A stretch of 64,000 bases of DNA, taken from assembly GCA_017411605.1 (NCBI GenBank), contig JAFQPR010000039.1, positions 1 to 64,000 on the forward strand, in the 5' to 3' direction. Of the stretch, positions 52,055 through 60,275 are shown in pieces. A program made the translations under genes and the position numbers. The notes under the pieces are model-generated. The model was not told the origin of the DNA. It saw nothing but the letters and a program-made list of their open reading frames with translations, and did no database searches. Positions within the stretch are counted from its first letter, which is position 1, and each line of letters opens with the position of its first letter. The DNA comes from Clostridia bacterium (GTDB taxonomy: Bacteria > Bacillota > Clostridia > Oscillospirales > CAG-272).

Positions 52055-52726
52055 CTATTCGCCCGAATAATTCTCTCGAAATCTCTTGAAATCTCGTTTT
52101 TTCTCTGGTTTTCTCTCAAAAAACACCTTTTTGTCATTTTTAACCGTTTTTATTAAAATGGCAGCAAATATAAAGTACAGCCAGTAACCTGCGTCAAGCA
52201 TTTTCATAAAGTACAGGGCGATAATAGAAAAAAGCGATAGTAAAGCAAACGAAACGCCCCGGAGCAGGTGTATAGCGCGGTTACCGCATCCTAGCATAAG
52301 GGCCGTGCACTCGATTATTCTGTAACCGTCATAGCTTTCGATAGGAAAAAGGTTTGAGATAGCGGTAAACAGATTGATTATTCCGAGATCCAAAAGGTAA
52401 CTGCCGGACTTGCAAAAGGGAAGTAAAATAACAAATGCTATTATATTCCACAACGGTCCCGCCGCAGCAATCAGAATTTCTTCCTTGTATGATAAGTTCT
52501 TTTTTGATTTGAGTCTGAAGCCCGATACAGACGACTTAAGTACAAGTTTTTTTGTTACCGCGTAAGATGCGATAATATGACCGGACTCATGAATTACGGC
52601 CGATATAAGAGTAATGATAGCGATATGCGGCAAATCGAATCCGAAAATAAGGAGTACCCAAAAAACAGTCGGAAGAATTTTGAGAATTATTTTTACCGTG
52701 CTAATAATTGGTTTGTTAATTTGCAT
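52055..52726 (-). CDS. M50 site-2-type protease, SpoIVFB-like
   Basis: About 223 aa. ATG 52726 with a GAGGA site about 10 nt upstream is preferred over an in-frame GTG at 52759. Zinc motif HESGHIIASYAV lies in the second membrane helix, and the second motif NLFPIESYDG fits the NxxPxxxxDG of M50 proteases. About five to six hydrophobic segments. SpoIVFB cleaves pro-sigma-K in spore formers, while other M50 members act on anti-sigma factors; which applies here is not decidable. It is a lone gene. Confidence 0.82.
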   Translation of the reverse strand: MQINKPIISTVKIILKILPTVFWVLLIFGFDLPHIAIITLISAVIHESGHIIASYAVTKKLVLKSSVSGFRLKSKKNLSYKEEILIAAAGPLWNIIAFVILLPFCKSGSYLLDLGIINLFTAISNLFPIESYDGYRIIECTALMLGCGNRAIHLLRGVSFALLSLFSIIALYFMKMLDAGYWLYFIFAAILIKTVKNDKKVFFERKPEKKRDFKRFRENYSGE

Positions 52727-52935
52727 AATTTTATTTTCCTCAAGATGTATATTTTCCACAAAAAACTTTTTTTTGGAAAAAATTAAGATTTAAAACTTGT
52801 TTTTAAAATAAATATATGCTAATATAGTACTGTATAAGAATTTGGAAATTCATAAATTTTATATAATAAGATGATTTTGCAGTTCTTTTTTGACGGATTC
52901 AAAATAAAAACAAATATCATATATGGAGGAAAAGA

Positions 52936-55923
52936 ATGAAAAGGAAGATTTTGCTTGCTTTGCTCGTAGTGATGACTCTTGTATGTGTTATTGCTCTTGC
53001 ATCATGCGAAGGAATTATTATTCCCGGTGTAACCGAAGGTACAGGCAACAACACGGGAAATAATACCGGTAATAACACCGGAAACAATACCAATAATAAC
53101 ACCGGCGGAGGAGTTACAACTTATTTGGTGAAATACTACTACGACGGTAAGGTTATCCATCAACAAAGCGTAAAGTCAGGTAACACTCTGACCTCTTTCC
53201 AGCTTGAGGAGAGAGATGGACTTGGAGTGAACGGTATGCTGTTTACTAACTTTTATGCTGACAGCGCGAAAACAAAAGAATTTGATTTCGATATGAAGAT
53301 TACAAGGAACGTTAACGTTTACTGCCAGATTCTTCATACCGTATCGTATTATTTTGGTGATACTCTCGTAGCAGAGCATAAGGTTGATGCTCTTTCCGGC
53401 TATCTTACTCAGGCTCAGGCGGATGAGGTAGTTAATATGAGTAAAGTATACTTAGGTCTTTATACCGATAAGGAAAAGACTGTTGAATTTGATCCTGTCG
53501 CTAAGATATTGAGATCAATGAATGTTTACTGTAAGGACGTTCACGTTATTGACTACGTTTACATTGATACCTTGGGTACAGAGGTTAAAATTGAAGGTCT
53601 CAGACAGCGCGTTGATGCTGTAGACGGATTTACCGAAGCTCAGAAGCAAGAGGTATACGAGTATCTTTACAACGGCTTCAGCTTTGATTACTTCTGGAGC
53701 GATGCTAATCTTGCGGTTGCGTTTGATTTTGATAGCGTGCCGAAGAAGGATACTGTCGTTTATTGCGAAAGAGACGAGTACAAGGCAGGTAAGAACGTTA
53801 AATGGTCGTTTGACGGTAAAAATACTATTACCTTTACGGGAAGCGGCGATATGTATGATTACAAGTACAATACCGACGTTCCGTGGTATAACTATGGTGC
53901 GCTTATTGAAAATATAGTAATCGAAGAGGGAATTACCTCTGTTGCCGGTTGCGCATTCTATAAATTCAACAAGATCGGAAGCGTAACTCTCCCCGATACT
54001 ATTAAGAGAATCAACAAGAATGCCTTCTACGAATCCTCAATAACCGATATCAACTTCCCGACGTCGCTTGAATCTATCGGAACGAGCGCATTTTCAACCT
54101 GCGAGGGACTTGTTCATCTTGATTTCAATGAAGGTTTAAAGACTATAGAAGGCAATGCTTTTGCTGACTGCGTAGGTCTTACCACTGTTGTTCTCACTCC
54201 TACGATCATGGGCTTCGGCGCATCCGCGTTTAAAAACTGTGTTAACATCGAGTCGGCTTATTATATCGGCACGGAAGCTCAGTTTGAGGAGATAGATATA
54301 AGCGTATCTAACTTCTGGATAGATCAGCTTGCTCATAAGTACTTCATCTCGCAGGAAAGACCCGAAAAGTCAGGTCCCTATTGGTACTACAATGATGAAG
54401 GCGAGATCTGCCAGTGGTATTACACTATCTGGTATTACGACAGTGTTGTCGCGAAGCTTCCTTTCACTGCTGATTATATTGACGTAGAGAACGGAATTTC
54501 TCAGGCTAACATTGATTTTATGCATAATGACTCGGAAACAGAAGGAACAGGTCATAACGGCTATAAGTTCGTTGGATGGTATCTCAAGGATAGCGATTAT
54601 AAGAATCATTATGAATTCACCCTTGGAGAGAAATACAGCGAAAATATCAAGCTTATCGGCGATCGCGGAAATCTTTGCGGAGATAACGTTAAATGGTCAT
54701 TTAATAAAACGTCCGGTACTCTTACCATAAGCAAGGTTGATAAAACACTTGATGACGGTGCAATGTGGAACTTCAAGTATTCCAACGATGCGCCTTGGTG
54801 GGCTAACTATCGTACAAGAATTGCTAAAATCGTTATCGAAGACGGTATTACTCATATAGGAAGCTTTGCTTTCTCGGAGATATATGACAATACGAATACC
54901 GCTTTCACCAATTTCAGCTACATAGATATTCCCGATACTGTTACAAGCATCCATGCTGACGCGTTCTACAGATGTCTTCGTCTTCTTTATATCTATTATG
55001 AAGGAACAGCGGAAGACATTTACGGAACTGAAACCATAGCGCCTACCATTCAGGGCTTAAGCTCGCTTAACTGCTTAACAGCGGATGGAAACGTTGCAAT
55101 TGTTTATGCTAACGCAACGAATGCCGACTTCGCAACTCTCGGCGCAGGCTCGTATTGGGCGCAGATGCATACCGGAGCTGCAACGAACGATGATATTCGC
55201 GTTGCATGGTCTTATGATGCGGAGAACGGTACTCTTATTGTCGGCGGCGGCGATGAAAAGCACATTATGATCAACTACGTAAGCCACAGTCAGACGCCTT
55301 GGTATTCCTACAGAGATAATGTAAACACCGTTATTATCAATAAGAATATCACAGTTGTCGGATACTGCAGCTTCGAGGGTATGGAAAGCGTAACCTCAAT
55401 AGTGGCTTCTAATCTTATCACGAAGATAGCAGATACTGCATTCTCGGGAACGGGTTACTACAATTCGGAGCTTGCGAATAAGGGCGTTGTATTTATCTAC
55501 ACGGAGGGTGTGGAGGCGCTCAGATACAGTCATCTTATCAAGGTTGATCCCGCAAAGGCAGGAGAACTGTTCGTCATTCCCGCAAGAACTCTTTCTATAG
55601 CTGACAATGCGTTTGCGGGTTGCTCGGGTATCAAGAAGCTTGTATTTACAAAGGATATCAAGACCAATGCGATCTATTCTACCGCACTGACGGGTCTTAC
55701 GGGGCTTGAATCAATCTTCTTTGATGGCGATATTACCATATGGAGCAAGTATGATAATGTTTCCGGAAAGATACCCGAAACCGTTAAGGTTCATCACTAT
55801 TTCACAAACAAACCCAATGATGCTATGCTTGAGGCCTATGGACTCACTCTCGATCTTTGCTGGCATTGGAAGAATAATCAGGAAAACAGCGAGCCTGTTA
55901 TCTGGGCAGACGAAGAGGCTTGA
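52936..55923 (+). CDS. Lipoprotein with BspA-type leucine-rich repeats
   Basis: 995 aa. GGAGG precedes the ATG. Lipobox ALASC (Cys24) follows MKRKILLALLVVMTLVCVIA. Next is an NNTG linker (residues about 36-56), then repeated YLVKYYYDG/YYFGDTLVAEHKV-like MucBP/InlB-type beta modules to about 290. LRR_5 (BspA) blocks follow: ITSVAGCAFYKFNKIGSVTL, IKRINKNAFYESSITDINF and LESIGTSAFSTCEGLVHL, again near 640 and 800-930. Two modules begin NVKWSF and one VAWSYDAENG, each followed by an LRR block. Surface-exposed; such proteins bind host or microbial surfaces. Confidence 0.88.
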   Translation: MKRKILLALLVVMTLVCVIALASCEGIIIPGVTEGTGNNTGNNTGNNTGNNTNNNTGGGVTTYLVKYYYDGKVIHQQSVKSGNTLTSFQLEERDGLGVNGMLFTNFYADSAKTKEFDFDMKITRNVNVYCQILHTVSYYFGDTLVAEHKVDALSGYLTQAQADEVVNMSKVYLGLYTDKEKTVEFDPVAKILRSMNVYCKDVHVIDYVYIDTLGTEVKIEGLRQRVDAVDGFTEAQKQEVYEYLYNGFSFDYFWSDANLAVAFDFDSVPKKDTVVYCERDEYKAGKNVKWSFDGKNTITFTGSGDMYDYKYNTDVPWYNYGALIENIVIEEGITSVAGCAFYKFNKIGSVTLPDTIKRINKNAFYESSITDINFPTSLESIGTSAFSTCEGLVHLDFNEGLKTIEGNAFADCVGLTTVVLTPTIMGFGASAFKNCVNIESAYYIGTEAQFEEIDISVSNFWIDQLAHKYFISQERPEKSGPYWYYNDEGEICQWYYTIWYYDSVVAKLPFTADYIDVENGISQANIDFMHNDSETEGTGHNGYKFVGWYLKDSDYKNHYEFTLGEKYSENIKLIGDRGNLCGDNVKWSFNKTSGTLTISKVDKTLDDGAMWNFKYSNDAPWWANYRTRIAKIVIEDGITHIGSFAFSEIYDNTNTAFTNFSYIDIPDTVTSIHADAFYRCLRLLYIYYEGTAEDIYGTETIAPTIQGLSSLNCLTADGNVAIVYANATNADFATLGAGSYWAQMHTGAATNDDIRVAWSYDAENGTLIVGGGDEKHIMINYVSHSQTPWYSYRDNVNTVIINKNITVVGYCSFEGMESVTSIVASNLITKIADTAFSGTGYYNSELANKGVVFIYTEGVEALRYSHLIKVDPAKAGELFVIPARTLSIADNAFAGCSGIKKLVFTKDIKTNAIYSTALTGLTGLESIFFDGDITIWSKYDNVSGKIPETVKVHHYFTNKPNDAMLEAYGLTLDLCWHWKNNQENSEPVIWADEEA
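53039..53106 (+). repeat. In-frame NNTG-coding 12-bp repeat
   Basis: Six successive GGNAAYAAYACC-type units encode the Asn-Asn-Thr-Gly linker after the lipobox of the LRR lipoprotein. Length variation between strains would be expected. Confidence 0.8.
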
Positions 55924-55969
55924 TTATCTCTCGCTAAAGGTTAGTGAAATTTAGCAATTAAATAATGCT

Positions 55970-56134
55970 GAGGCTAGCTCAAGTTGTAAAAAAATGAGCT
56001 AGCCTCTTTTGAATCGGGGGACAGGGGAAATTTAGAGCGAAAAACTTCGTTATTAAATTTTGCTCATTTACTTAAAATAAAGCTTTTTTCTTTATTTAAA
56101 GTCATTTTCGGTTGCGCCTAAATGCGCCGCCCCC
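55970..56134. repeat. Hairpin plus inverted-repeat element, copy 2
   Basis: Stem GAGGCTAGCTC (55970-55980) with GAGCTAGCCTC (55996-56006), followed by TTTT, ends the LRR lipoprotein transcript. The loop shares AGCTCAAGTTGT with copy 1. A 119-bp element follows (56016-56134): GGGGG...ATTTAGAGCGAAAA on the left, GTCATTTTCGGTTGCGCC and TAAATGCGCC...CCCCC on the right. The right 33 bp are nearly identical to copy 1 and the middle is shorter. Base changes at the ends keep G-C pairing in both copies. Confidence 0.7.
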
Positions 56135-56174
56135 TTTTTATTCGGTTCTGTCTGAATATGCAGCATCAAAGTAT

Positions 56175-56234
56175 AAAATGCAGACTTATCAATGGGTGTA
56201 CATATCCACCTCATATGAGTAAGTCTGCATTTTC
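56175..56234. terminator. Long-loop terminator downstream of the biotin-ligase-like gene
   Basis: AAAATGCAGACTTA (56175-56188) pairs perfectly with TAAGTCTGCATTTT (56220-56233). The long loop can form an inner stem. With copy 2 of the repeat it fills the 313-bp gap 55924-56236. Confidence 0.75.
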
Positions 56235-56236
56235 AT

Positions 56237-57037
56237 TTATTTTGATGTAGATTTCAGCTTAATCTTATCGGGAATAATTATATTTCTGTTTCCGGAAATA
56301 TGCTTGATTGCTCCGTCTTTCGTTTCGACGATCAACCTTCCGTCAGCGCTCTCTACTCCGAGAATTTTGCATCTTTTTTTCTTGCCGTCTTCAATATATC
56401 TTGCTTTTACACCGCCGAGAATAAATTTGCGTTTGTAGTTTTCCATAAACTTTTCCGGTGTTTTGATCCTTTTCGGATAAAGAGCAAAGAATTTTGAAAG
56501 AATGTTTTTCGCAATGATAAGAGGAATCGATGTGTTTTCACTCTCGAAGACCTTTTTGATCATATCGGATAAACGCGGAGGAAAATATTCATCTGTAAGC
56601 TTGACTGTAAAGCTTATTATGATATATTCGTAAGCCATAAAGCTGTCAAGCTTACCTTCTGTAGCGATAGTTCCTATTCGCTCGCCCTCGCAGAAAATAT
56701 CACTTACCCAGCCTATGCCGAGAGTTTTATCCGTCTGCTCTTCAAGAGCAGTGACAAATGCCACGGCAGACATAGCGCCGAGAAATCCTGCCTGAGAAGG
56801 GAAGATAGAAGGTCTTAAGATGCAGGATAAATAAACTCCGTGCTCGGATGAGCCTTCGGTGAGCTTTTGACCGAGCGAATTGTACTCAGTCTGATTTTCG
56901 GAAAAGACGACGTAACCGTCTGCATAGCCGATACGCGCATACGAACGTGCTAACGAATGTGTAGACGGAATTGAGTCATGACACTCGAGATGAAGTATTT
57001 TTCCGTCTTTTGTACGCATTATCACGTTTTTTGCCAT
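56237..57037 (-). CDS. Degenerate biotin-protein-ligase-like protein
   Basis: 266 aa. The scaffold of the BPL/LplA catalytic domain is recognisable: SIPSTHSLARSYA for the STN opening, GYVVFSENQT for the QT strand, HGVYLSCILRP for the following beta-strand, WVSDIFCEGERIGTI where KWPNDI...kIGGI is usual, and YEYIIISFTVKL. The signature GRGRxG loop is absent (EYNSLGQKLTEG here) and the KWPND lysine is replaced, so biotinyl-AMP chemistry is unlikely. There is no N-terminal HTH. The C-terminal about 50 residues look like the small SH3-like BPL domain (GDGRLIVETKDGAIKHI type). Function unknown; it lies downstream of proS, 46 bp away. Confidence 0.6.
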   Translation of the reverse strand: MAKNVIMRTKDGKILHLECHDSIPSTHSLARSYARIGYADGYVVFSENQTEYNSLGQKLTEGSSEHGVYLSCILRPSIFPSQAGFLGAMSAVAFVTALEEQTDKTLGIGWVSDIFCEGERIGTIATEGKLDSFMAYEYIIISFTVKLTDEYFPPRLSDMIKKVFESENTSIPLIIAKNILSKFFALYPKRIKTPEKFMENYKRKFILGGVKARYIEDGKKKRCKILGVESADGRLIVETKDGAIKHISGNRNIIIPDKIKLKSTSK

Positions 57038-57083
57038 ACATCTTCTCCTTTCCGAAGTTATTTATCTGTTTTCCGTGCTCTGA

Positions 57084-58526
57084 TTAATATGCCTTGCCCC
57101 AGTAAACTAGTTTTTTAGCCGCTCTGCCGCAACATACGCATTTTTCTGCGATAGGCTCACTGTCGAAGGGCATACATCTTGAAGTAACGTCTGCTGTCTC
57201 TTTGAGCTTTTCCTCACACTCGCGATCTCCGCACCACATAGCCTTGATGTAACCGTTGTTCTCATTTGCTATCTTTGTAAGCTCGTCGAGATCGTATGCA
57301 TTGAACGTTCTGTTTTCTCTGTTAGCAAGGGCCTTTTCGTAAAGAGCCTTTATAAGAGCATCAAGTCCTGCATTTACCTCGTCAACAATATTGTCAACGG
57401 AAACGAAGGATTTTTCACGATTGTCGCGTCTTACGATAACACACTTATTGTCAGCAATATCCCTCGGACCGATCTCAATACGGAGCGGTACACCCTTCAT
57501 CTCATATTCGGAGAACTTCCATCCGGGGCTTTGGTCGGAATCGTCCATCTTAACTCTGATTCCGGCAGCTTTGAGTGTATCATATATCTTACCCGCAGCT
57601 TCAAGAACACCTTCCTTGTGCTGCTGAACGGGGATGATCACAACCTGGATAGGAGCAACGGCAGGGGGAAGAACAAGACCGGAGTCATCGCCGTGAGTCA
57701 TAATGATACCGCCGATAATTCTTGTTGAAACACCCCAAGAGGTTTCGTGGCAATATTTTAGCGTATTATCGCTATCAAGGAACTGAATATCGAATGCTTC
57801 GGCAAATCCTGTACCGAAGTTATGCGAGGTGCCGCCCTGAAGAGCCTTACCGTCGTGCATAAGTGCCTCAACTGTGTAAGTAGCCTTAGCGCCTGCAAAT
57901 TTTTCCTTTTCGGTTTTTTGACCGCGGATGACGGGCATTCCCAGATCCTTTTCGAAGAAGTTAGCATAGATATTCAGCATCTGAATAGTTCTTGCTTCTG
58001 CTTCTTCTGCGGTTCTGTGAACGGTATGACCTTCCTGCCAAAGGAATTCTCTTGAGCGAAGGAAGGGACGTGTGGTCTTTTCCCAACGAACTACAGAGCA
58101 CCACTGATTATAATTCTTAGGTAGATCTCTGTATGATTTTACTACGTTGGCGAAATGCTCGCAGAAAAGAGTCTCGGAGGTGGGTCTGACGCAAAGACGC
58201 TCGGCAAGTCTTTCACTTCCGCCGTGAGTTACCCATGCAACCTCGGGAGCAAATCCTTCGACGTGCTCTTTTTCCTTTGTGAGAAGGGATTCGGGAATGA
58301 ACATAGGCATATAAACGTTTTCAACGCCTGTTTCTTTAAACCTAGTGTCGAGTATTTTCTGTATGTTTTCCCAGATAGCATATCCGTAAGGGCGAATGAT
58401 CATGCATCCTTTAACGCTGGAATAGTCGATAAGGTCTGCCTTTTTGACTATATCCGTATACCATTTTGCAAAGTCTTCATCCATCGAGGTTATCTGCTCG
58501 ACGAACTTCTTGTTATTGTTGGCCAT
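57084..58526 (-). CDS. proS: Prolyl-tRNA synthetase (archaeal/eukaryote-like short type)
   Basis: Class II synthetase that charges tRNA-Pro. 480 aa without the editing insertion, which is the ProS type 3 (short) form. Motif 2 region [14 protein letters not shown], the TSHNFG segment, and motif 3 ([12 protein letters not shown]). The C-terminal zinc-binding-like part has [10 protein letters not shown] and [10 protein letters not shown]. Start preceded by GAAAGGAT; own promoter at 58590-58618. No T-box is visible in the roughly 55-nt leader. Confidence 0.95.
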   Translation of the reverse strand: MANNNKKFVEQITSMDEDFAKWYTDIVKKADLIDYSSVKGCMIIRPYGYAIWENIQKILDTRFKETGVENVYMPMFIPESLLTKEKEHVEGFAPEVAWVTHGGSERLAERLCVRPTSETLFCEHFANVVKSYRDLPKNYNQWCSVVRWEKTTRPFLRSREFLWQEGHTVHRTAEEAEARTIQMLNIYANFFEKDLGMPVIRGQKTEKEKFAGAKATYTVEALMHDGKALQGGTSHNFGTGFAEAFDIQFLDSDNTLKYCHETSWGVSTRIIGGIIMTHGDDSGLVLPPAVAPIQVVIIPVQQHKEGVLEAAGKIYDTLKAAGIRVKMDDSDQSPGWKFSEYEMKGVPLRIEIGPRDIADNKCVIVRRDNREKSFVSVDNIVDEVNAGLDALIKALYEKALANRENRTFNAYDLDELTKIANENNGYIKAMWCGDRECEEKLKETADVTSRCMPFDSEPIAEKCVCCGRAAKKLVYWGKAY

Positions 58527-58589
58527 ATACTTTTAATATCCTTTCAAAGTATGTACGAAAAATTTAACGTGCATATAATTTTACATTAT

Positions 58590-58618
58590 ATTATATAACA
58601 CTATTTAAATTTTGTCAA
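58590..58618 (-). promoter_or_regulatory. proS promoter
   Basis: Minus-strand TTGACA (58613-58618), 17-bp spacer, TATAAT (58590-58595). Confidence 0.8.
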
Positions 58619-58717
58619 GACAGCTATAAAAAAATAGCCAAAAGTGCTACATTTTCGGGACTTAAACCCGTAAAGTTGAAAGAAATGCATAATTTTGAAT
58701 ATTTTTTGTGAAAGGAC

Positions 58718-58746
58718 TTGCAAAAAACCATCGGATAAGGTATAAT
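58718..58746 (+). promoter_or_regulatory. Promoter of the aminotransferase gene
   Basis: TTGCAA (58718-58723), 17-bp spacer, TATAAT (58741-58746). It makes the upstream in-frame ATG at 58708 untenable as a start. Confidence 0.72.
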
Positions 58747-58812
58747 AGAGAAGTATTTTGCAAGAAAAATGAATTTTTTTGTATAAGGAATTTCAAAAAG
58801 CAAGGAAAAAAT

Positions 58813-60090
58813 ATGAAAAATTATCACAAACTCAGCCGAAAGGAAGCAGAAGAGCTATATTCTGATCTTTTGGCTAAATACAACTCATATAAATCGAGAG
58901 GACTGTCGCTTGATCTGTCGCGAGGAAAACCAAATTCCGATCAGCTTGATATTTCCGACGGATTGCTTTCTATCGATATGAGCAGAGAACTTTCCAAGAC
59001 GTTAGAAGGCTTCGACTGCCGCAACTACGGAATACTTGACGGTGTCCCCGAGGCGAAGCATCTTTTTGGTGACCTTTTAGGTCTTAATCCCGACAACATA
59101 ATAGTTGCGGGAAATTCGTCATTGCAGCTTATGTACGATGCATTAATGAGAGCCATGGTGTTCGGTACGTGCGACTCGAAAACTCCGTGGTGCCGTGAGA
59201 ACGGACTTAAATGGATATGCGTAGCTCCCGGCTACGACCGTCACTTCAAGATTACAGAGGATCTCGGCTTTGAGCTTCTGACGGTGAAGATGACTGAGAG
59301 CGGTCCGGATATGGATGAAGTTGAGCGTCTTGCGCTTGATCCTAAGGTAAAAGGAATATGGTGCGTCCCAAAATATTCAAATCCCACGGGAAATACCTAT
59401 TCTGATGAAACCGTGAGACGTCTTGCATCAATGAAGTGCGGTGCTCACGATTTCAGAATTATGTGGGACAATGCTTATGCTATCCACGCGTTCGGCGATA
59501 AGGATGACGAGCTTCTCGATATTTTTGCCGAAGCAGAAAAGTGCGGAAATCAGAACAGAGTGCTTTATTTCGCGTCAACCTCGAAGGTCACTCTTCCCGG
59601 AAGCGGTGTTGCGATCGTTGCGGCGAGTGACGATAATATTGCCGAGATCAAACGTCATATGGGAACGCAGACCATAGGATACGATAAGATCAATCAGCTT
59701 CGCCACGTTGAGTATTTCAAAAGCATCGAAAACGTTATGAAGCATATGAAAAAGCTTGGTGCTGCTATCAAGGTTAAGTTTGATATTACGCTTAATGCGT
59801 TGTCTATTCTTGACGGACTTGAAATAGCGAAGTGGACTAAGCCTTACGGCGGGTATTTTATTTCGCTCGATATCACCCTCGGCTCTGCGGCAAGAGTATA
59901 CGAGCTTATGAAGAATGCAGGAGTAACGCTCACGAAGGTAGGTGCAACTTATCCCTACGGAAAGGATCCCGAGGATAAGAACCTCAGAATCGCTCCTACC
60001 TATCCTAAGGATACCGACCTCGCTCTTGCTTGCGAGATATTGACGCTTACCGTCAGGATGTCTGCTCTTGAGAAAATACTCAGCACTTAA
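58813..60090 (+). CDS. Aspartate-type aminotransferase (PF12897-like)
   Basis: 425 aa from ATG 58813, just after AAGGA. PLP enzyme of fold type I: LDLSRGKPNSDQLDIS opens as in the MocR-like aspartate aminotransferase group. GNSSLQLMYDAL is the phosphate-binding turn, CVPKYSNPTGNTYS the NPTG motif, IMWDNAYAIHAF the Asp-x-Ala-Tyr, and YFASTSKVTLPGSGV carries the PLP lysine. RIAPTYP supplies the substrate-carboxylate Arg. The group is thought to use aspartate or other dicarboxylic amino acids. It has its own promoter and terminator. Confidence 0.88.
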   Translation: MKNYHKLSRKEAEELYSDLLAKYNSYKSRGLSLDLSRGKPNSDQLDISDGLLSIDMSRELSKTLEGFDCRNYGILDGVPEAKHLFGDLLGLNPDNIIVAGNSSLQLMYDALMRAMVFGTCDSKTPWCRENGLKWICVAPGYDRHFKITEDLGFELLTVKMTESGPDMDEVERLALDPKVKGIWCVPKYSNPTGNTYSDETVRRLASMKCGAHDFRIMWDNAYAIHAFGDKDDELLDIFAEAEKCGNQNRVLYFASTSKVTLPGSGVAIVAASDDNIAEIKRHMGTQTIGYDKINQLRHVEYFKSIENVMKHMKKLGAAIKVKFDITLNALSILDGLEIAKWTKPYGGYFISLDITLGSAARVYELMKNAGVTLTKVGATYPYGKDPEDKNLRIAPTYPKDTDLALACEILTLTVRMSALEKILST

Positions 60091-60103
60091 AATCCAAAAT
60101 ATT

Positions 60104-60144
60104 CCCCGAGCGGTAAAATTAACTTTTACTACTTGGGGTTTTTT
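60104..60144 (+). terminator. Rho-independent terminator
   Basis: CCCCGAG-x-GGTAAAA pairs with TTTTACT-x-CTTGGGG and is followed by TTTTTT. Confidence 0.85.
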
Positions 60145-60145
60145 A

Positions 60146-60174
60146 TTGACAAAATGATAGAATAATGTTAAAAT
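60146..60174 (+). promoter_or_regulatory. Promoter of the three-helix membrane protein gene
   Basis: TTGACA (60146-60151), 17-bp spacer, TAAAAT (60169-60174), abutting the preceding terminator. Confidence 0.75.
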
Positions 60175-60193
60175 ATTTATAGTAATCTTGGGA

Positions 60194-60275
60194 GGATGCT
60201 ATGCAAGACAAGATAAATTCGATACTAAAAAGGAGAATGCTATGCAAGACAAGATAAATTCAATACTAAAAAGGA
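60194..60275 (+). repeat. Tandem 41-bp duplication of a ribosome site and start codon
   Basis: The sequence (A)GGAGRATGCT-ATGCAAGACAAGATAAATTC-x-ATACTAAAA occurs twice with a 41-bp period, ATG at 60201 and at 60242. The first copy opens an 18-codon ORF (60201-60257, beginning MQDKINSILKRRM) that stops inside the second copy; the second opens the large membrane protein. One base differs between the copies. Confidence 0.85.

Noticed and set aside
53039..53106. CRISPR-like repeat array
   Set aside because: The 12-bp units are contiguous, in frame and encode the NNTG linker of a lipoprotein; there are no spacers.
58527..58612. T-box or riboswitch upstream of proS
   Set aside because: The leader is short and AT-rich with no T-box core or terminator.
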